Positions 36,947 to 46,243 of a stretch of DNA of 64,000 bases are shown one piece after another. The translations under genes and the position numbers were made by a program. The stretch's first letter is position 1. Every line of letters starts with the position of its first letter. Where the stretch lies: NCBI GenBank assembly GCA_023388175.1, contig JAEWGT010000008.1, positions 248,001 to 312,000 of the forward strand, in the 5' to 3' direction. Source of the DNA: Pseudomonadota bacterium. Lineage in GTDB: Bacteria; Pseudomonadota; Alphaproteobacteria; Rhizobiales; Devosiaceae. Under the pieces are notes generated by a model that did no database searches, was not told where the DNA came from, and saw nothing but the letters and a program-made list of their open reading frames with translations.

Positions 36947-38386
36947 CTAGATGTTCAGGGCGCGACCATATGCGTCAAGCACGCTTTCCTTCATCGACTC
37001 GGAAAGGGTCGGATGCGGGAAAATAGTGTGCATCAGGTCTTCCTCGGTGGTTTCAAGGTTCATGGCGACCACGAAACCCTGAATCAACTCGGTGACTTCG
37101 GCACCGACCATATGCGCGCCAAGCAGTTCGCCGGTCTTGGCGTCGAAAATGGTCTTCACCAGACCGTCGGGCTCGCCCAGGGCAATCGCCTTGCCGTTGC
37201 CGACGAAGGGGAAACGACCAACTTTGATCTCGCGGCCGGCTTCCTTCGCCTTGGCTTCGGTGAGGCCGACGGAAGCAACCTGCGGCTCGCAATAGGTGCA
37301 GCCGGGCACCTTGGACTTGTCCAGGCCGTGGACCTTCAGGCCGGCAATCTTCTCGACTGTGATGACCGCTTCGTGCTCGGCCTTGTGGGCCAGCATCGGC
37401 GGGCCAGCCACATCGCCAATGGCCCAGATGCCGTCAACATTGGTCTTGCCATAGCCATCGATGACAATGGCGCCGCGCTCGGTCTTGACGCCGACCGCTT
37501 CAAGGCCAAGGCCTTCGATATTGCACTGGACGCCAACAGCCGAAATCAGCTTGTCGCCAGCGACCTGCTGGGTCTTGCCATCCTTGGTTTCGACATGGGC
37601 AATGACACCCGATGCCGTCTTTTCCACCTTGGCGACCTTGGCCTCGGTGAGGAACTTGATGCCGCGCTTTTCAAGGCGCTTGCGTGCCAGGCCGGAAATT
37701 TCAGCATCTTCCACCGGCAGGATCTGTGGCAGCAGCTCGATGACGGTCACGTCAGCGCCCAGCGAGCGGTAGAAGGAGGCGAATTCGATGCCGATGGCGC
37801 CCGAACCCATAACGACGAGAGACTTGGGCATCTCCGCGGGCTTGAGCGCCTCGAAATAGGTCCAGATCTTGTCGTCATCGGGCTCGATGCCGGGCAGCAC
37901 GCGCGGACGGGCGCCGGTGGCGATGATGATGTTCTTGGCCTTGTAGGTGCCCTCGCCCAGCGCATTCTTGGGCACGGGACCCTGCGGCTGCACGATCGGC
38001 TTTTTGGACGGCGCGACCTTGATCTCACCCGGCTTGGTGATGGTCGCCTCGCCCCAGATGATGTCGATCTTGTTCTTCTTCATCAGGAACTGCACGCCAT
38101 TGTTCATCTGCGCCGCAATGGCGCGTGAACGCTTGACGATGCCGTCGAGGTCGAAGCCAAACTTTTCGGCAGTGAGGCCGTAGTCCTTGGCGTGGCCCAT
38201 ATGGCCATAAATCTCCGCCGAACGCAGCAGCGCCTTGGTCGGGATACAGCCCCAGTTAGAACAGATGCCGGCCATGTGTTCGCGTTCGACAATGGCCACT
38301 TTCATGCCCAGCTGCGCACCGCGAATGGCGGCGACATAACCGCCGGGACCGGCGCCGATGACGAGAAGATCGTATTGGTCAGCCAT
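36947..38386 (-). CDS. lpdA: dihydrolipoyl dehydrogenase (E3)
   Basis: This is the FAD/NAD enzyme that reoxidises dihydrolipoyl groups of 2-oxoacid dehydrogenase complexes. The 479-residue protein has the FAD motif GAGPGGYVAA, the redox disulfide CSNWGC near residue 42, the NAD motif GSGAIGIEFAS, and the C-terminal catalytic HTIFPHPTLSES. The CxNWGC form is the version I know from pyruvate-dehydrogenase-linked E3 of alphaproteobacteria, and its place downstream of pdhABC supports service to that complex. An SGNH hydrolase gene separates it from pdhC. Confidence 0.96.
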   Translation of the reverse strand: MADQYDLLVIGAGPGGYVAAIRGAQLGMKVAIVEREHMAGICSNWGCIPTKALLRSAEIYGHMGHAKDYGLTAEKFGFDLDGIVKRSRAIAAQMNNGVQFLMKKNKIDIIWGEATITKPGEIKVAPSKKPIVQPQGPVPKNALGEGTYKAKNIIIATGARPRVLPGIEPDDDKIWTYFEALKPAEMPKSLVVMGSGAIGIEFASFYRSLGADVTVIELLPQILPVEDAEISGLARKRLEKRGIKFLTEAKVAKVEKTASGVIAHVETKDGKTQQVAGDKLISAVGVQCNIEGLGLEAVGVKTERGAIVIDGYGKTNVDGIWAIGDVAGPPMLAHKAEHEAVITVEKIAGLKVHGLDKSKVPGCTYCEPQVASVGLTEAKAKEAGREIKVGRFPFVGNGKAIALGEPDGLVKTIFDAKTGELLGAHMVGAEVTELIQGFVVAMNLETTEEDLMHTIFPHPTLSESMKESVLDAYGRALNI

Positions 38387-38410
38387 AAGGGCCTCCAGAG
38401 AAATATCGGG

Positions 38411-39049
38411 TCAGAGACCCAGAATCTGTTTCACCACCGGAACCAGTCCCTCGCCAATGGCGCGGGTATTGGCCGGATCGAGATGCACGCCGTCAGCCTT
38501 GTCGGCGACGGCAACATCGGCGGCATTGAAATAGCCAGCGCCCAGATCACGCGCGACGCGGCTGTAATAAACGTCGAAGAGCCTCGCCTCGTCAGCGCGC
38601 GGCGCAAACATCGGATGCAGGTCCGCGTGTTCGGTTTCGACGGTCAGCGGCGGCGCAACGATGACCACCTGCGGCACAGGCTGGTTGGCATCATAGGGAT
38701 GCTGACGGACAATCTGCACCAACCGCTTGATCCCCATCGCCGCACCGAATGCGGTGCCGTTGAGATAGACCTTGAGGTCGTTGGTCCCCAGCATGATGAT
38801 GACCAGATCAAGCGGCTTGTGGCTGTCGAGCAGGGTCGGCAAGACGCGAGCGCCATTGCGGTCGGCGAGGCTCGAAAAGTCGTCGAACACTGTCGTCCGG
38901 CCGCCAAGACCTTCGGCGATCACGCGCGCTTCACCATTGAGACCACGTTCCAGCGCAGTTGGCCACCGGTCTTCATAGGCATGACGAGGCCCGCCAGTGG
39001 GGTTGGCCCCAAAGGTCAGGCTATCGCCATAGGCAAGGATGGTTTTCAT
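38411..39049 (-). CDS. SGNH/GDSL family hydrolase
   Basis: This 212-residue protein is a probable esterase or deacetylase of the SGNH fold. The four blocks are present: GDSLTFG with the nucleophile Ser near residue 10, the Gly of EGLGGRTT, the Asn of LGTNDLK, and DGVHLD with the catalytic Asp and His near the C-terminus. No signal peptide is visible, so it should be cytoplasmic. It lies 10 bases after pdhC and 24 bases before lpdA, so it must be transcribed with the pyruvate dehydrogenase genes. Its substrate is unknown. Confidence 0.9.
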   Translation of the reverse strand: MKTILAYGDSLTFGANPTGGPRHAYEDRWPTALERGLNGEARVIAEGLGGRTTVFDDFSSLADRNGARVLPTLLDSHKPLDLVIIMLGTNDLKVYLNGTAFGAAMGIKRLVQIVRQHPYDANQPVPQVVIVAPPLTVETEHADLHPMFAPRADEARLFDVYYSRVARDLGAGYFNAADVAVADKADGVHLDPANTRAIGEGLVPVVKQILGL

Positions 39050-39059
39050 CGCCCTGCCC

Positions 39060-40388
39060 TTAAGCCAGCATCATCACCGGGTTTTCGATGAGGCTCTTGA
39101 ACACGCCAAGCACTTCGGCGCCCAGAGCGCCATCGACGGCGCGGTGATCGCAGGAGAGCGTCGCGGTCATGAACTGGCCGATCTTGATCTGCCCGTTCTC
39201 CGGATAGACGCGTTCCTCGCCGGCACCGACCGCCAGGATCGTGCCATGCGGCGGGTTGATGACGGCGGCAAAGTGCTTGATGCCGAACATGCCCAGGTTC
39301 GAAACCGAGGTCGAGCCGCCCTGATATTCATGCGGGGCCAGCTTCTTGCCACGGGCGCGGGTCGCCAGGTCCTTCACCTCTTCGGAGATTTCCCGGAGAG
39401 TCTTGGTGTCGCAGGACTTGACCACAGGGGTGAAGAGGCCGCCCGGCACCGAAACGGCCACTGCAACGTCGCTGCGCTTGTGGTAGAGGATCGAGTCCCC
39501 AGCCCAGGTGGCGTTGGCGGTGGGCACGCGCTGCAAAGCAATGGCCCAGGCCTTCATGATGAAGTCGTTGACCGAGAGCTTGAAGGCGGGCTTGCCGTCC
39601 TTGCCCTTGGGCGCGGTGGCATTGATCTGCTCGCGCGCCGCCATCAGCGCATCGATCTTGCAATCGAGCGTCAGGTAGAAATGCGGAACGGTCTGCTTGC
39701 TCTCGGTCAGACGCGCGGCGACGACCTTGCGCATGCCATCGTTGGGCACGAGCTCGTAGGAGCCTTCCTCGTAAAGCGCGATGACCTGGTTCTTGCTCAT
39801 GCCGGTAGCGGGAGCAGCGGCAGGTGCCGGGGCGGCGGCTGCAGCCTTGAGCGGGGTCTTGCCCGACTTGGCGGCTTCGACGTCCGACTTCACCACGCGG
39901 CCCTTGGGACCCGTGCCGGAAATGGCGGCGAGATCGATGCCGGCTTCCTTGGCAAGGCGCTTGGCCAAAGGCGAGGCAAAGACGCGATTGCCTTCGGACT
40001 TGGCTGGAGCGGCAGCAGGCTTTGGAGCCTCTGCCTTGGCAGCAGGTGCGGGGGTCGCTGAAGGTGCAGCGGCGGGAGCAGGCTTTTCTGCCTTGGGCGC
40101 CTCAGACTTCGGGGCCGGAGCCGAGCCGATGGAGGAAGCCTCTTCGCCGTCCTGCAGCAGCACGGCGATGACGGCGTTGACCTTCACATTGTCGGTGCCT
40201 TCGGCAACCATGATCTTGCCGATCTTGCCCTCGTCCACGGCCTCGACTTCCATCGTGGCCTTGTCGGTTTCGATCTCGGCGATGACGTCACCGGAGGAGA
40301 CGCTGTCGCCTTCTTTGACGTGCCACTTGGCGAGCTTGCCCTCTTCCATCGTCGGGGAGAGCGCCGGCATGGTGATATCGATTGGCAT
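39060..40388 (-). CDS. pdhC: pyruvate dehydrogenase complex E2 (dihydrolipoamide acetyltransferase)
   Basis: E2 is the core of the pyruvate dehydrogenase complex and transfers acetyl groups to CoA. The 442-residue protein has one N-terminal lipoyl domain (about 1-77) with the modified lysine in EIETDKATME. A flexible linker rich in Ala, Pro and Lys (about 85-135) leads to a peripheral-subunit-binding domain (ASPLAKRLAKEAGIDL), and the catalytic domain carries DHRAVDGA near the C-terminus. It follows pdhB by 11 bases. The E1-beta protein also carries a lipoyl domain, so the complex has lipoyl groups on two subunits. Confidence 0.97.
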   Translation of the reverse strand: MPIDITMPALSPTMEEGKLAKWHVKEGDSVSSGDVIAEIETDKATMEVEAVDEGKIGKIMVAEGTDNVKVNAVIAVLLQDGEEASSIGSAPAPKSEAPKAEKPAPAAAPSATPAPAAKAEAPKPAAAPAKSEGNRVFASPLAKRLAKEAGIDLAAISGTGPKGRVVKSDVEAAKSGKTPLKAAAAAPAPAAAPATGMSKNQVIALYEEGSYELVPNDGMRKVVAARLTESKQTVPHFYLTLDCKIDALMAAREQINATAPKGKDGKPAFKLSVNDFIMKAWAIALQRVPTANATWAGDSILYHKRSDVAVAVSVPGGLFTPVVKSCDTKTLREISEEVKDLATRARGKKLAPHEYQGGSTSVSNLGMFGIKHFAAVINPPHGTILAVGAGEERVYPENGQIKIGQFMTATLSCDHRAVDGALGAEVLGVFKSLIENPVMMLA

Positions 40389-40399
40389 CCCTTGTCTCC

Positions 40400-41794
40400 T
40401 TACGAGCGATAGGTCACGGCGTTGACGGCCGCGATCACTTCATCAACGTTGGGCAGCGCCAGCTTTTCGAGGTTGGCGGCATAGGGCATAGGAACGTCCT
40501 TGCCGGTGACGCGCAGAACCGGCGCATCGAGATAATCGAAAGCCTGTTCCATCACACGAGCCGAAATGTCGGCACCGATGCCGCCCTGCGGCCAGCCTTC
40601 CTCGACGGTGACGAGGCGGCCGGTCTTCTTCACCGACTCGATGACCGTATCAATGTCGAGCGGGCGCAGGGTGCGCAGGTCGATCAGTTCGACATCGACA
40701 CCGGCGGCGACCAGCTTCTCGGTCGCCTGGGTGGCGTAGCGCATGCCCATGGAGAAGGAGACGATGGTGACATCTGCACCCTTGCGGGCAATGCGAGCCT
40801 TGCCGATCGGCAGGACGAAATCATCGACCTTGGGCACAAGGCCGGTGGAGCCGTAGAGGATTTCGTTTTCGAGGAACACAACCGGATTGGGCGAGCGAAT
40901 GGCGGCCTTCAAGAGGCCCTTGGCGTCGGCTGCGCTATAGGGCGCAATGACGGTGAGGCCGGGAACGTGGCTGTACCAGGCCGAATAGTCCTGGCTGTGC
41001 TGGGCGGCCACGCGGGCGGCTGCGCCGTTGGGGCCACGGAACACCATCGGCGCGGTTACCTGGCCGCCGGACATGTAAAGCTGCTTGGCTGCGGAATTGA
41101 TGATCTGGTCGATGGCCTGCATGGCGAAGTTCCAGGTCATGAACTCGACGACCGGCTTCAGCCCGGCAAAGGCCGCACCGACCGCGAGACCAGCAAAGCC
41201 ATGTTCGGTGATCGGGGTATCGATGACGCGCTCGGGGCCGAATTCCTGCAACAGGCCCTGCGTGATCTTGTAGGCGCCCTGATATTCGGCGACCTCCTCA
41301 CCCATGATGAAGACGTCCTTGTCCCGGCGCAGCTCTTCGGCCATGGCTTCGTTGAGCGCCTGACGCACGGTCATTTCGACCATTTCGACGCCTTCGGGCA
41401 GGTCGGGATCGTTCTGCGGCTCGAATTTTGGAGCCGCGGCAACGGGCGCGGCGGCATCTGCGGGCGCAGGAGCCGGCGCCTCTGCCTGAACCATGCTCGG
41501 TGCCGGCTCTTCGGCAGCGGCAGGCGCCGCAGGAGGCGTATCACCGGCGCTTTCGCCTTCCGCCAGAACCAGCGCGATCGGCGTATTCACCTTCACGCCC
41601 TCGGTGCCTTCGGCAACCAGAATTTCGGTGACCGTGCCTTCGTCGACCGACTCGACTTCCATCGTCGCCTTGTCGGTTTCGATTTCGGCCAGCACGTCGC
41701 CGGACTTGACCACGTCACCGACCTTGACCAGCCACTTGGCGAGCTTGCCTTCTTCCATCGTCGGGGACAGAGCGGGCATCAGGATTTGGGGCAT
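40400..41794 (-). CDS. pdhB: pyruvate dehydrogenase E1 beta subunit with N-terminal lipoyl domain
   Basis: This subunit, with PdhA, decarboxylates pyruvate using thiamine diphosphate. The 464-residue protein is a fusion: a lipoyl domain at about 1-77 (lysine in EIETDKATMEVE), an Ala/Pro linker, then the E1-beta transketolase-type domain from about 140 (VRQALNEAMAEELRRD, VFIMGEEVAEYQGAYK). Such lipoyl-E1-beta fusions are known in several alphaproteobacteria. The start MPQILMPALSP at 41794 is used instead of the longer open frame to 41815, because it opens directly with the lipoyl domain. It lies 92 bases after pdhA. Confidence 0.96.
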   Translation of the reverse strand: MPQILMPALSPTMEEGKLAKWLVKVGDVVKSGDVLAEIETDKATMEVESVDEGTVTEILVAEGTEGVKVNTPIALVLAEGESAGDTPPAAPAAAEEPAPSMVQAEAPAPAPADAAAPVAAAPKFEPQNDPDLPEGVEMVEMTVRQALNEAMAEELRRDKDVFIMGEEVAEYQGAYKITQGLLQEFGPERVIDTPITEHGFAGLAVGAAFAGLKPVVEFMTWNFAMQAIDQIINSAAKQLYMSGGQVTAPMVFRGPNGAAARVAAQHSQDYSAWYSHVPGLTVIAPYSAADAKGLLKAAIRSPNPVVFLENEILYGSTGLVPKVDDFVLPIGKARIARKGADVTIVSFSMGMRYATQATEKLVAAGVDVELIDLRTLRPLDIDTVIESVKKTGRLVTVEEGWPQGGIGADISARVMEQAFDYLDAPVLRVTGKDVPMPYAANLEKLALPNVDEVIAAVNAVTYRS

Positions 41795-41886
41795 ATCTGC
41801 TCTCCAGCATTTCACGCCGGGCTCATCGGCCGCACGGCGAAACTCAACAAAAGCGTTATGGAAACCGGCGCGAGGGCCGGACTTCC

Positions 41887-42906
41887 TCAGGCCTCAATGG
41901 TGATGTCGGTCCACAATTCGGACGGATCGGGCTCGGGATCATTGGTGGCGAAATCGGCCGCCTCGGTGACGATGGCGCGGATTTCGGTCTCGATCTTCTT
42001 CAGATCGTCCTCGGTCACGACGCCGCCCTCGATCAGACGGGCACGGACCTGCTCGATCGGGTCGCGCTCCTGGCGGTACTTGGTGACTTCGTCCTTGGAG
42101 CGGTACTTGGCCGGGTCGGACATGGAGTGGCCGCGATAGCGATAGGTCAGCATTTCGAGAATGTACGGACCCTTGCCGGAGCGGGCATGTTCGATGGCGC
42201 GCTGGGCCGCATCATAGACCATGCGCACATCCATGCCGTCGACCTGCTCGCCCGGAATGTCGAACGAGGCGCCGCGCATGGAGAAATCCGTCGTCGCGGC
42301 AGCGCGTTCGATGGAGGTGCCCATGGCATATTTGTTGTTTTCGATGATGTAGACGACTGGGAGCTTCCAGAGCTTCGCCATGTTGAAGCTCTCATAGACC
42401 TGACCCTGATTGGCCGCGCCGTCGCCGAAATAGGCGATAGCGACCGAGCCGTCGCCCTTGTATTTGGAGGCGAAGCCAAGACCGGTGCCGAGAGAAGCCT
42501 GCGCACCCACAATACCATTGCCGCCGTAAAAGCGGTGTTCATTGGAGAACATGTGCATCGAGCCGCCCTTGCCTTTCGACAGGCCGCCCTGGCGACCGGT
42601 CAGCTCGGCCATGACGCCCTTGGGGTCGAGGCCCATGACCAGCATGTGGCCGTGGTCACGATATCCGGTGATCTGGGAGTCCTTGCCCTTCTCCGAGGCC
42701 ATGGTGATGCCGGTGACGACAGCTTCCTGGCCGATATAGAGGTGACAGAAACCACCGATCAGGCCCATGCCATACATCTGGCCGGCCTTTTCCTCGAACC
42801 GGCGGATCAGCAGCATCTCGCGGAATGCTTCGAGATCCTGTTCATTGGTGAACTGGGGGACGTTGGGCTGCGTCTTGGCCTTGGTGGCCGTCGCCTTGCG
42901 CGCCAT
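41887..42906 (-). CDS. pdhA: pyruvate dehydrogenase E1 alpha subunit
   Basis: PdhA forms the thiamine-diphosphate E1 heterotetramer with PdhB. The 339-residue protein has the ThDP motif beginning GDGAANQGQ and ending in IENN, plus the loop YRYRGHSMSDP that contacts the cofactor. A short basic, disordered N-terminus (MARKATATKAK) precedes the E1 domain. It is the first pdh gene, 113 bases downstream of ftsB, so a promoter probably lies in that gap; none was clear. No eno gene adjoins it, unlike in many relatives. Confidence 0.96.
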   Translation of the reverse strand: MARKATATKAKTQPNVPQFTNEQDLEAFREMLLIRRFEEKAGQMYGMGLIGGFCHLYIGQEAVVTGITMASEKGKDSQITGYRDHGHMLVMGLDPKGVMAELTGRQGGLSKGKGGSMHMFSNEHRFYGGNGIVGAQASLGTGLGFASKYKGDGSVAIAYFGDGAANQGQVYESFNMAKLWKLPVVYIIENNKYAMGTSIERAAATTDFSMRGASFDIPGEQVDGMDVRMVYDAAQRAIEHARSGKGPYILEMLTYRYRGHSMSDPAKYRSKDEVTKYRQERDPIEQVRARLIEGGVVTEDDLKKIETEIRAIVTEAADFATNDPEPDPSELWTDITIEA

Positions 42907-43019
42907 GCTACACTCCGCTTGGGTCGGGGGTTTGCCGCTGGGCCAATCAGGCCACGAAGCGGACTATATCGCAAGCGTCGGCGCAATAACATTGCCCCAG
43001 GATCACCGCGAAACAGGTA

Positions 43020-43418
43020 TTAAAGCGTTGAATCTGCTTCAATAATCGAGATTAACTCATCATCGATTAATTCTACAAATTGACCAGAAATAGGTTTACC
43101 GTTCTGCGGATTGATCATGATCAGCACGTCATCGGCATGGGCCATGTTCAACAGGGCACGGGCGCGCTCGGTCACAAGGTCAGGATCGAGATGACGCGGA
43201 TTCATCAGCGAGTTGCGGTGCTTGAAGGCATCGACCTCGGCCTGCAAGGCATTACTGCGATCCTGGAGGATTTCGATCTCGGCCCGGATTTCCTCCCGGC
43301 TCTCAATGCCGAACTGTCCCGAGATCGCAGAATAGCCCAGATAGGCCTGAAAGGCGATCAAGGCCGCCGTAAAGCCGAGAGGGCGCCAGAATGGTGGTCG
43401 TTTGAGGCGGGTGGGCAT
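43020..43418 (-). CDS. ftsB: septum formation initiator FtsB/DivIC family
   Basis: This is a small bitopic divisome protein that acts with FtsL and FtsQ in septal peptidoglycan synthesis. The 132-residue protein has one membrane helix at about residues 15-32 (FTAALIAFQAYLGYS) and then a periplasmic coiled coil (about 42-70, REEIRAEIEILQDRSNAL). It ends with a ERARALLNMAHADDVLI segment typical of the family. The start MPTRLKRPP at 43418 is chosen; the frame is open to 43445. A TTAA-N7-TTGA box at 43462-43476 resembles a CtrA site. It precedes pdhA, a neighbourhood common in Hyphomicrobiales. Confidence 0.88.
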   Translation of the reverse strand: MPTRLKRPPFWRPLGFTAALIAFQAYLGYSAISGQFGIESREEIRAEIEILQDRSNALQAEVDAFKHRNSLMNPRHLDPDLVTERARALLNMAHADDVLIMINPQNGKPISGQFVELIDDELISIIEADSTL

Positions 43419-43567
43419 GAGCGAACCAATTCGAGACCGGTTCACTATGCCTGATGAGGGATTAATGGCGGGTTGAAGATTGCAAAATGGCAGCCCTCAA
43501 ACCCGGCTCATCCCCGCAAGCGCAACCCGAGGTACCGCCCCGACCGCGCCACGGCGATGAAAGCCAG

Positions 43568-43858
43568 CTACAGCGCCACGTAGTCGATTTCCTGAAAGCG
43601 CAAAACCTCTGGAATCCAGCGATTCTGCACGAAAGCCGTGTGGTCAGGATGATTGTTGTAGCCGTCATAGGCGGCCTGATCGGCAAATTCCATGGAGAAG
43701 CCGAAGGCGTAGTCCGCCTTGGCGCTGGTCTGGCGGAGACGCTCGAATTTCTCCACACCGGGAATGGCCTTGAGGATCAGCGCGGCCTCTAGGAAGTCTT
43801 TTTCTGCGCTTGAGCCCGCTTCGTGACGAAGAGTAAAGGCGACGGTGTGGCGGATCAT
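43568..43858 (-). CDS. Dabb family (stress-responsive alpha/beta barrel) protein
   Basis: This 96-residue protein fits the dimeric alpha-beta barrel Dabb family: MIRHTVAFTLRHEA at the start, IPGVEKFERLRQTSAKADYAFG in the middle, and the NHPDHTAFVQNRWIPEV segment before the last strand. Members are found in plants and bacteria and mostly lack a known reaction, so no function is assigned. Its ATG overlaps the maeB stop by four bases, which indicates co-translation with malic enzyme. The ABM-domain protein at 34.0 kb has a similar barrel fold but is otherwise unrelated in sequence. Confidence 0.85.
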   Translation of the reverse strand: MIRHTVAFTLRHEAGSSAEKDFLEAALILKAIPGVEKFERLRQTSAKADYAFGFSMEFADQAAYDGYNNHPDHTAFVQNRWIPEVLRFQEIDYVAL

Positions 43859-46140
43859 GCGTTCAGGTCCAGTGCTTCATTGGCTGCAATGGCAGCCATG
43901 TTGACGATGCCGCGGCTGGTGACCGAGGGGGCCAGAATGTGCGCCGGGGCCTGTGTGCCCATGAGGATGGGCCCGACAGCCAGCGCGTTGTTCATCTCCT
44001 TGAGCAGGGTCATGGAGAGATTGGCCGCGTCGAGATCGGGGAAAATCAGCAAATTGGCTTCGCCGCGCAGCGCCGTTCCCGGAATATAGCGCTCACGCAG
44101 TTCTTCATTGAGCGCCAGATCGCCCTGCATTTCGCCTTCGACGATGAAGTCGGGCGCAATGGCCTTCAACTTCGCATAGACTTCGCGCATCTTGAAGGCG
44201 CTGTCACCGTCGCGCGAACCGAAATTGGAATAGCTCAGCAAGGCGGCGCGCGCCTCGATATTGAAGCGCTTGAGATGACCACGCGCCTGCAGCGCGATCC
44301 CCACGATTTCATCGGCGCTCGGGTTCTGGTTCACGTAGGTATCGGTGAGGAAGAACGCGCCCCGCGGCATGATCAGCATGGAAAGCGCGGAAACGTCGCT
44401 GACTCCGTCCTGCAGGCCGATGATCGAGCGAATGTCGCGGACATGCTTGATGTAGCGCCCCTGCAAGCCGCAGAGCAGGGCATCGGCCTCACCGCGCTTA
44501 ACCGCCAGCGCTCCGATGACCGTCGTATTGGTGCGCACGATGGTGCGGGCTGTATCGGGCGTCACGCCGTTGCGACCGACCATGGAATGAAACAGGCTTA
44601 CATAGTCGCGGTAGCGCGGATCGTCTTCGGGATTGATCACCTCGAAATCGACGCCCGGGCGGATGGACAGGCCAAAGCGTTCGATACGCGCTTCCAGCAC
44701 TGCCGGGCGGCCAATCAGGATCGGCCGCGCGATGCGCTCTTCCAGCAATACCTGCGTTGCGCGCAAGACGCGCTCGTCCTCGCCATCGGCAAAGGCGATG
44801 CGCTTGCCCTGCCCCTGCGCGCGGTCGATGATCGGCTTCATTACAAGGCCGGAGCGGAAGACGAAGCGGTTGAGGGTGTCGAGATAGGCTTCCCAATTCT
44901 CGATCGGCTTCTTGGCCACGCCCGATTCCATCGCAGCGCGCGCAACGGCTGGCGCGATGCGCAGCATCAGACGCTGGTCGAAGGGATTGGGAATGATGTG
45001 TTCGGGGCCATAGACCGCGGGTGCGCCTGATGGCGAGACCTCAAGGCCCGGCTCATGCGCCAGCTTGGCGATGGCGCGCACCGCAGCCAGCTTCATTTCC
45101 TCGTTGATCGTGGTGGCATGCACATCGAGCGCGCCACGGAAGATGAATGGGAAGCAGAGGACGTTGTTGACCTGGTTAGGATAGTCCGAGCGTCCGGTGC
45201 AGACCATGGCGTCTGGGCGCGTCTCGCGGGCGAGCTCCGGCATGATTTCCGGGTTCGGATTGGCCAGAGCCAGAATCAGCGGCTTGGGCGCCATTTTCAT
45301 CAGCATTTCCGGCTTCAGCGCCCCGGCGGCCGAGAGGCCCAGGAACACGTCGGCGCCGTCAATCACTTCGGTCAGCGTGGTGGCCTCGCTGGTGCGGCGG
45401 AATTGCCCGCGCCACTTGTCATTGACGTCATTGCGCTTGTGGGTCACCAGCCCGTCCTTGTCGGCCACCCAAATGTTTTCGTATTTCGCGCCGAGCGCCA
45501 CCAGCACGTTGAGGCAGGCAATCGCGGCAGCCCCTGCCCCCGAGGTGCAGATCTTGACGTCTTCGATTTTCTTGCCGGCCAGTTCGAGGCCGTTAAGAAC
45601 CGCGGCGCCGACGATAATTGCGGTGCCATGCTGGTCGTCGTGGAACACCGGAATGGGCATGCGCTCGCGCAGCGCTTCCTCGATCTCGAAACAGTCCGGA
45701 GCGCGAATGTCTTCGAGATTGATGCCGCCGAAGGTCGGCCAGAGCGGGGTCACCGCATCGATAAATTTCCGGGGGTCAATCTCATCGATTTCGAGATCGA
45801 ATACGTCTATGCCGGCGAACTTCTTGAACAGAACCGCCTTGCCTTCCATCACCGGCTTGCTGGCCAGGGCGCCGATATTGCCCAGGCCAAGCACGGCCGT
45901 GCCGTTGGAGATCACGGCGACCAGGTTCTGGCGGGAGGTGTAGCGCGCCACCGCATCGGGCGTCTGCGCAATTTCCTCGCATGGGGCAGCCACGCCGGGA
46001 GAATAGGCCAGAGCCAGGTCGCGCTGGTTGCCCAGTGGCTTCAGCGGCTGGATTTCCAGCTTGCCCGGCTTGGGGAATTCATGGAAATGCAGCGCCGCTT
46101 CCCGAAGTGCCTTGCGCTGTTCGTTGATGTCGGTGGACAC
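43855..46140 (-). CDS. maeB: NADP-dependent malic enzyme with C-terminal phosphotransacetylase-like domain
   Basis: MaeB decarboxylates malate to pyruvate, producing NADPH and feeding the pyruvate dehydrogenase encoded nearby. The 761-residue protein is the long MaeB form. The malic enzyme domain (about 1-425) has PLGNQRDLALAYSPGVAAPC and the dinucleotide motif GLGNIGALASKP. The phosphotransacetylase-like domain (about 430-761) starts at PIIDRAQGQGKRIAFADGEDE; in this family it is regulatory rather than catalytic and binds acetyl-CoA. The gene heads the minus-strand run maeB, Dabb, ftsB, pdh. Confidence 0.96.
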   Translation of the reverse strand: MSTDINEQRKALREAALHFHEFPKPGKLEIQPLKPLGNQRDLALAYSPGVAAPCEEIAQTPDAVARYTSRQNLVAVISNGTAVLGLGNIGALASKPVMEGKAVLFKKFAGIDVFDLEIDEIDPRKFIDAVTPLWPTFGGINLEDIRAPDCFEIEEALRERMPIPVFHDDQHGTAIIVGAAVLNGLELAGKKIEDVKICTSGAGAAAIACLNVLVALGAKYENIWVADKDGLVTHKRNDVNDKWRGQFRRTSEATTLTEVIDGADVFLGLSAAGALKPEMLMKMAPKPLILALANPNPEIMPELARETRPDAMVCTGRSDYPNQVNNVLCFPFIFRGALDVHATTINEEMKLAAVRAIAKLAHEPGLEVSPSGAPAVYGPEHIIPNPFDQRLMLRIAPAVARAAMESGVAKKPIENWEAYLDTLNRFVFRSGLVMKPIIDRAQGQGKRIAFADGEDERVLRATQVLLEERIARPILIGRPAVLEARIERFGLSIRPGVDFEVINPEDDPRYRDYVSLFHSMVGRNGVTPDTARTIVRTNTTVIGALAVKRGEADALLCGLQGRYIKHVRDIRSIIGLQDGVSDVSALSMLIMPRGAFFLTDTYVNQNPSADEIVGIALQARGHLKRFNIEARAALLSYSNFGSRDGDSAFKMREVYAKLKAIAPDFIVEGEMQGDLALNEELRERYIPGTALRGEANLLIFPDLDAANLSMTLLKEMNNALAVGPILMGTQAPAHILAPSVTSRGIVNMAAIAANEALDLNA

Positions 46141-46243
46141 GTAAATACCTCCCCGCCCCTAACGTCCGCGTTGGTGCCATCAATCACCGGCAATGAAAAG
46201 GGGACAAAAGTCGATGATGGCGTTTGCGGGCAAAATTACGGCA

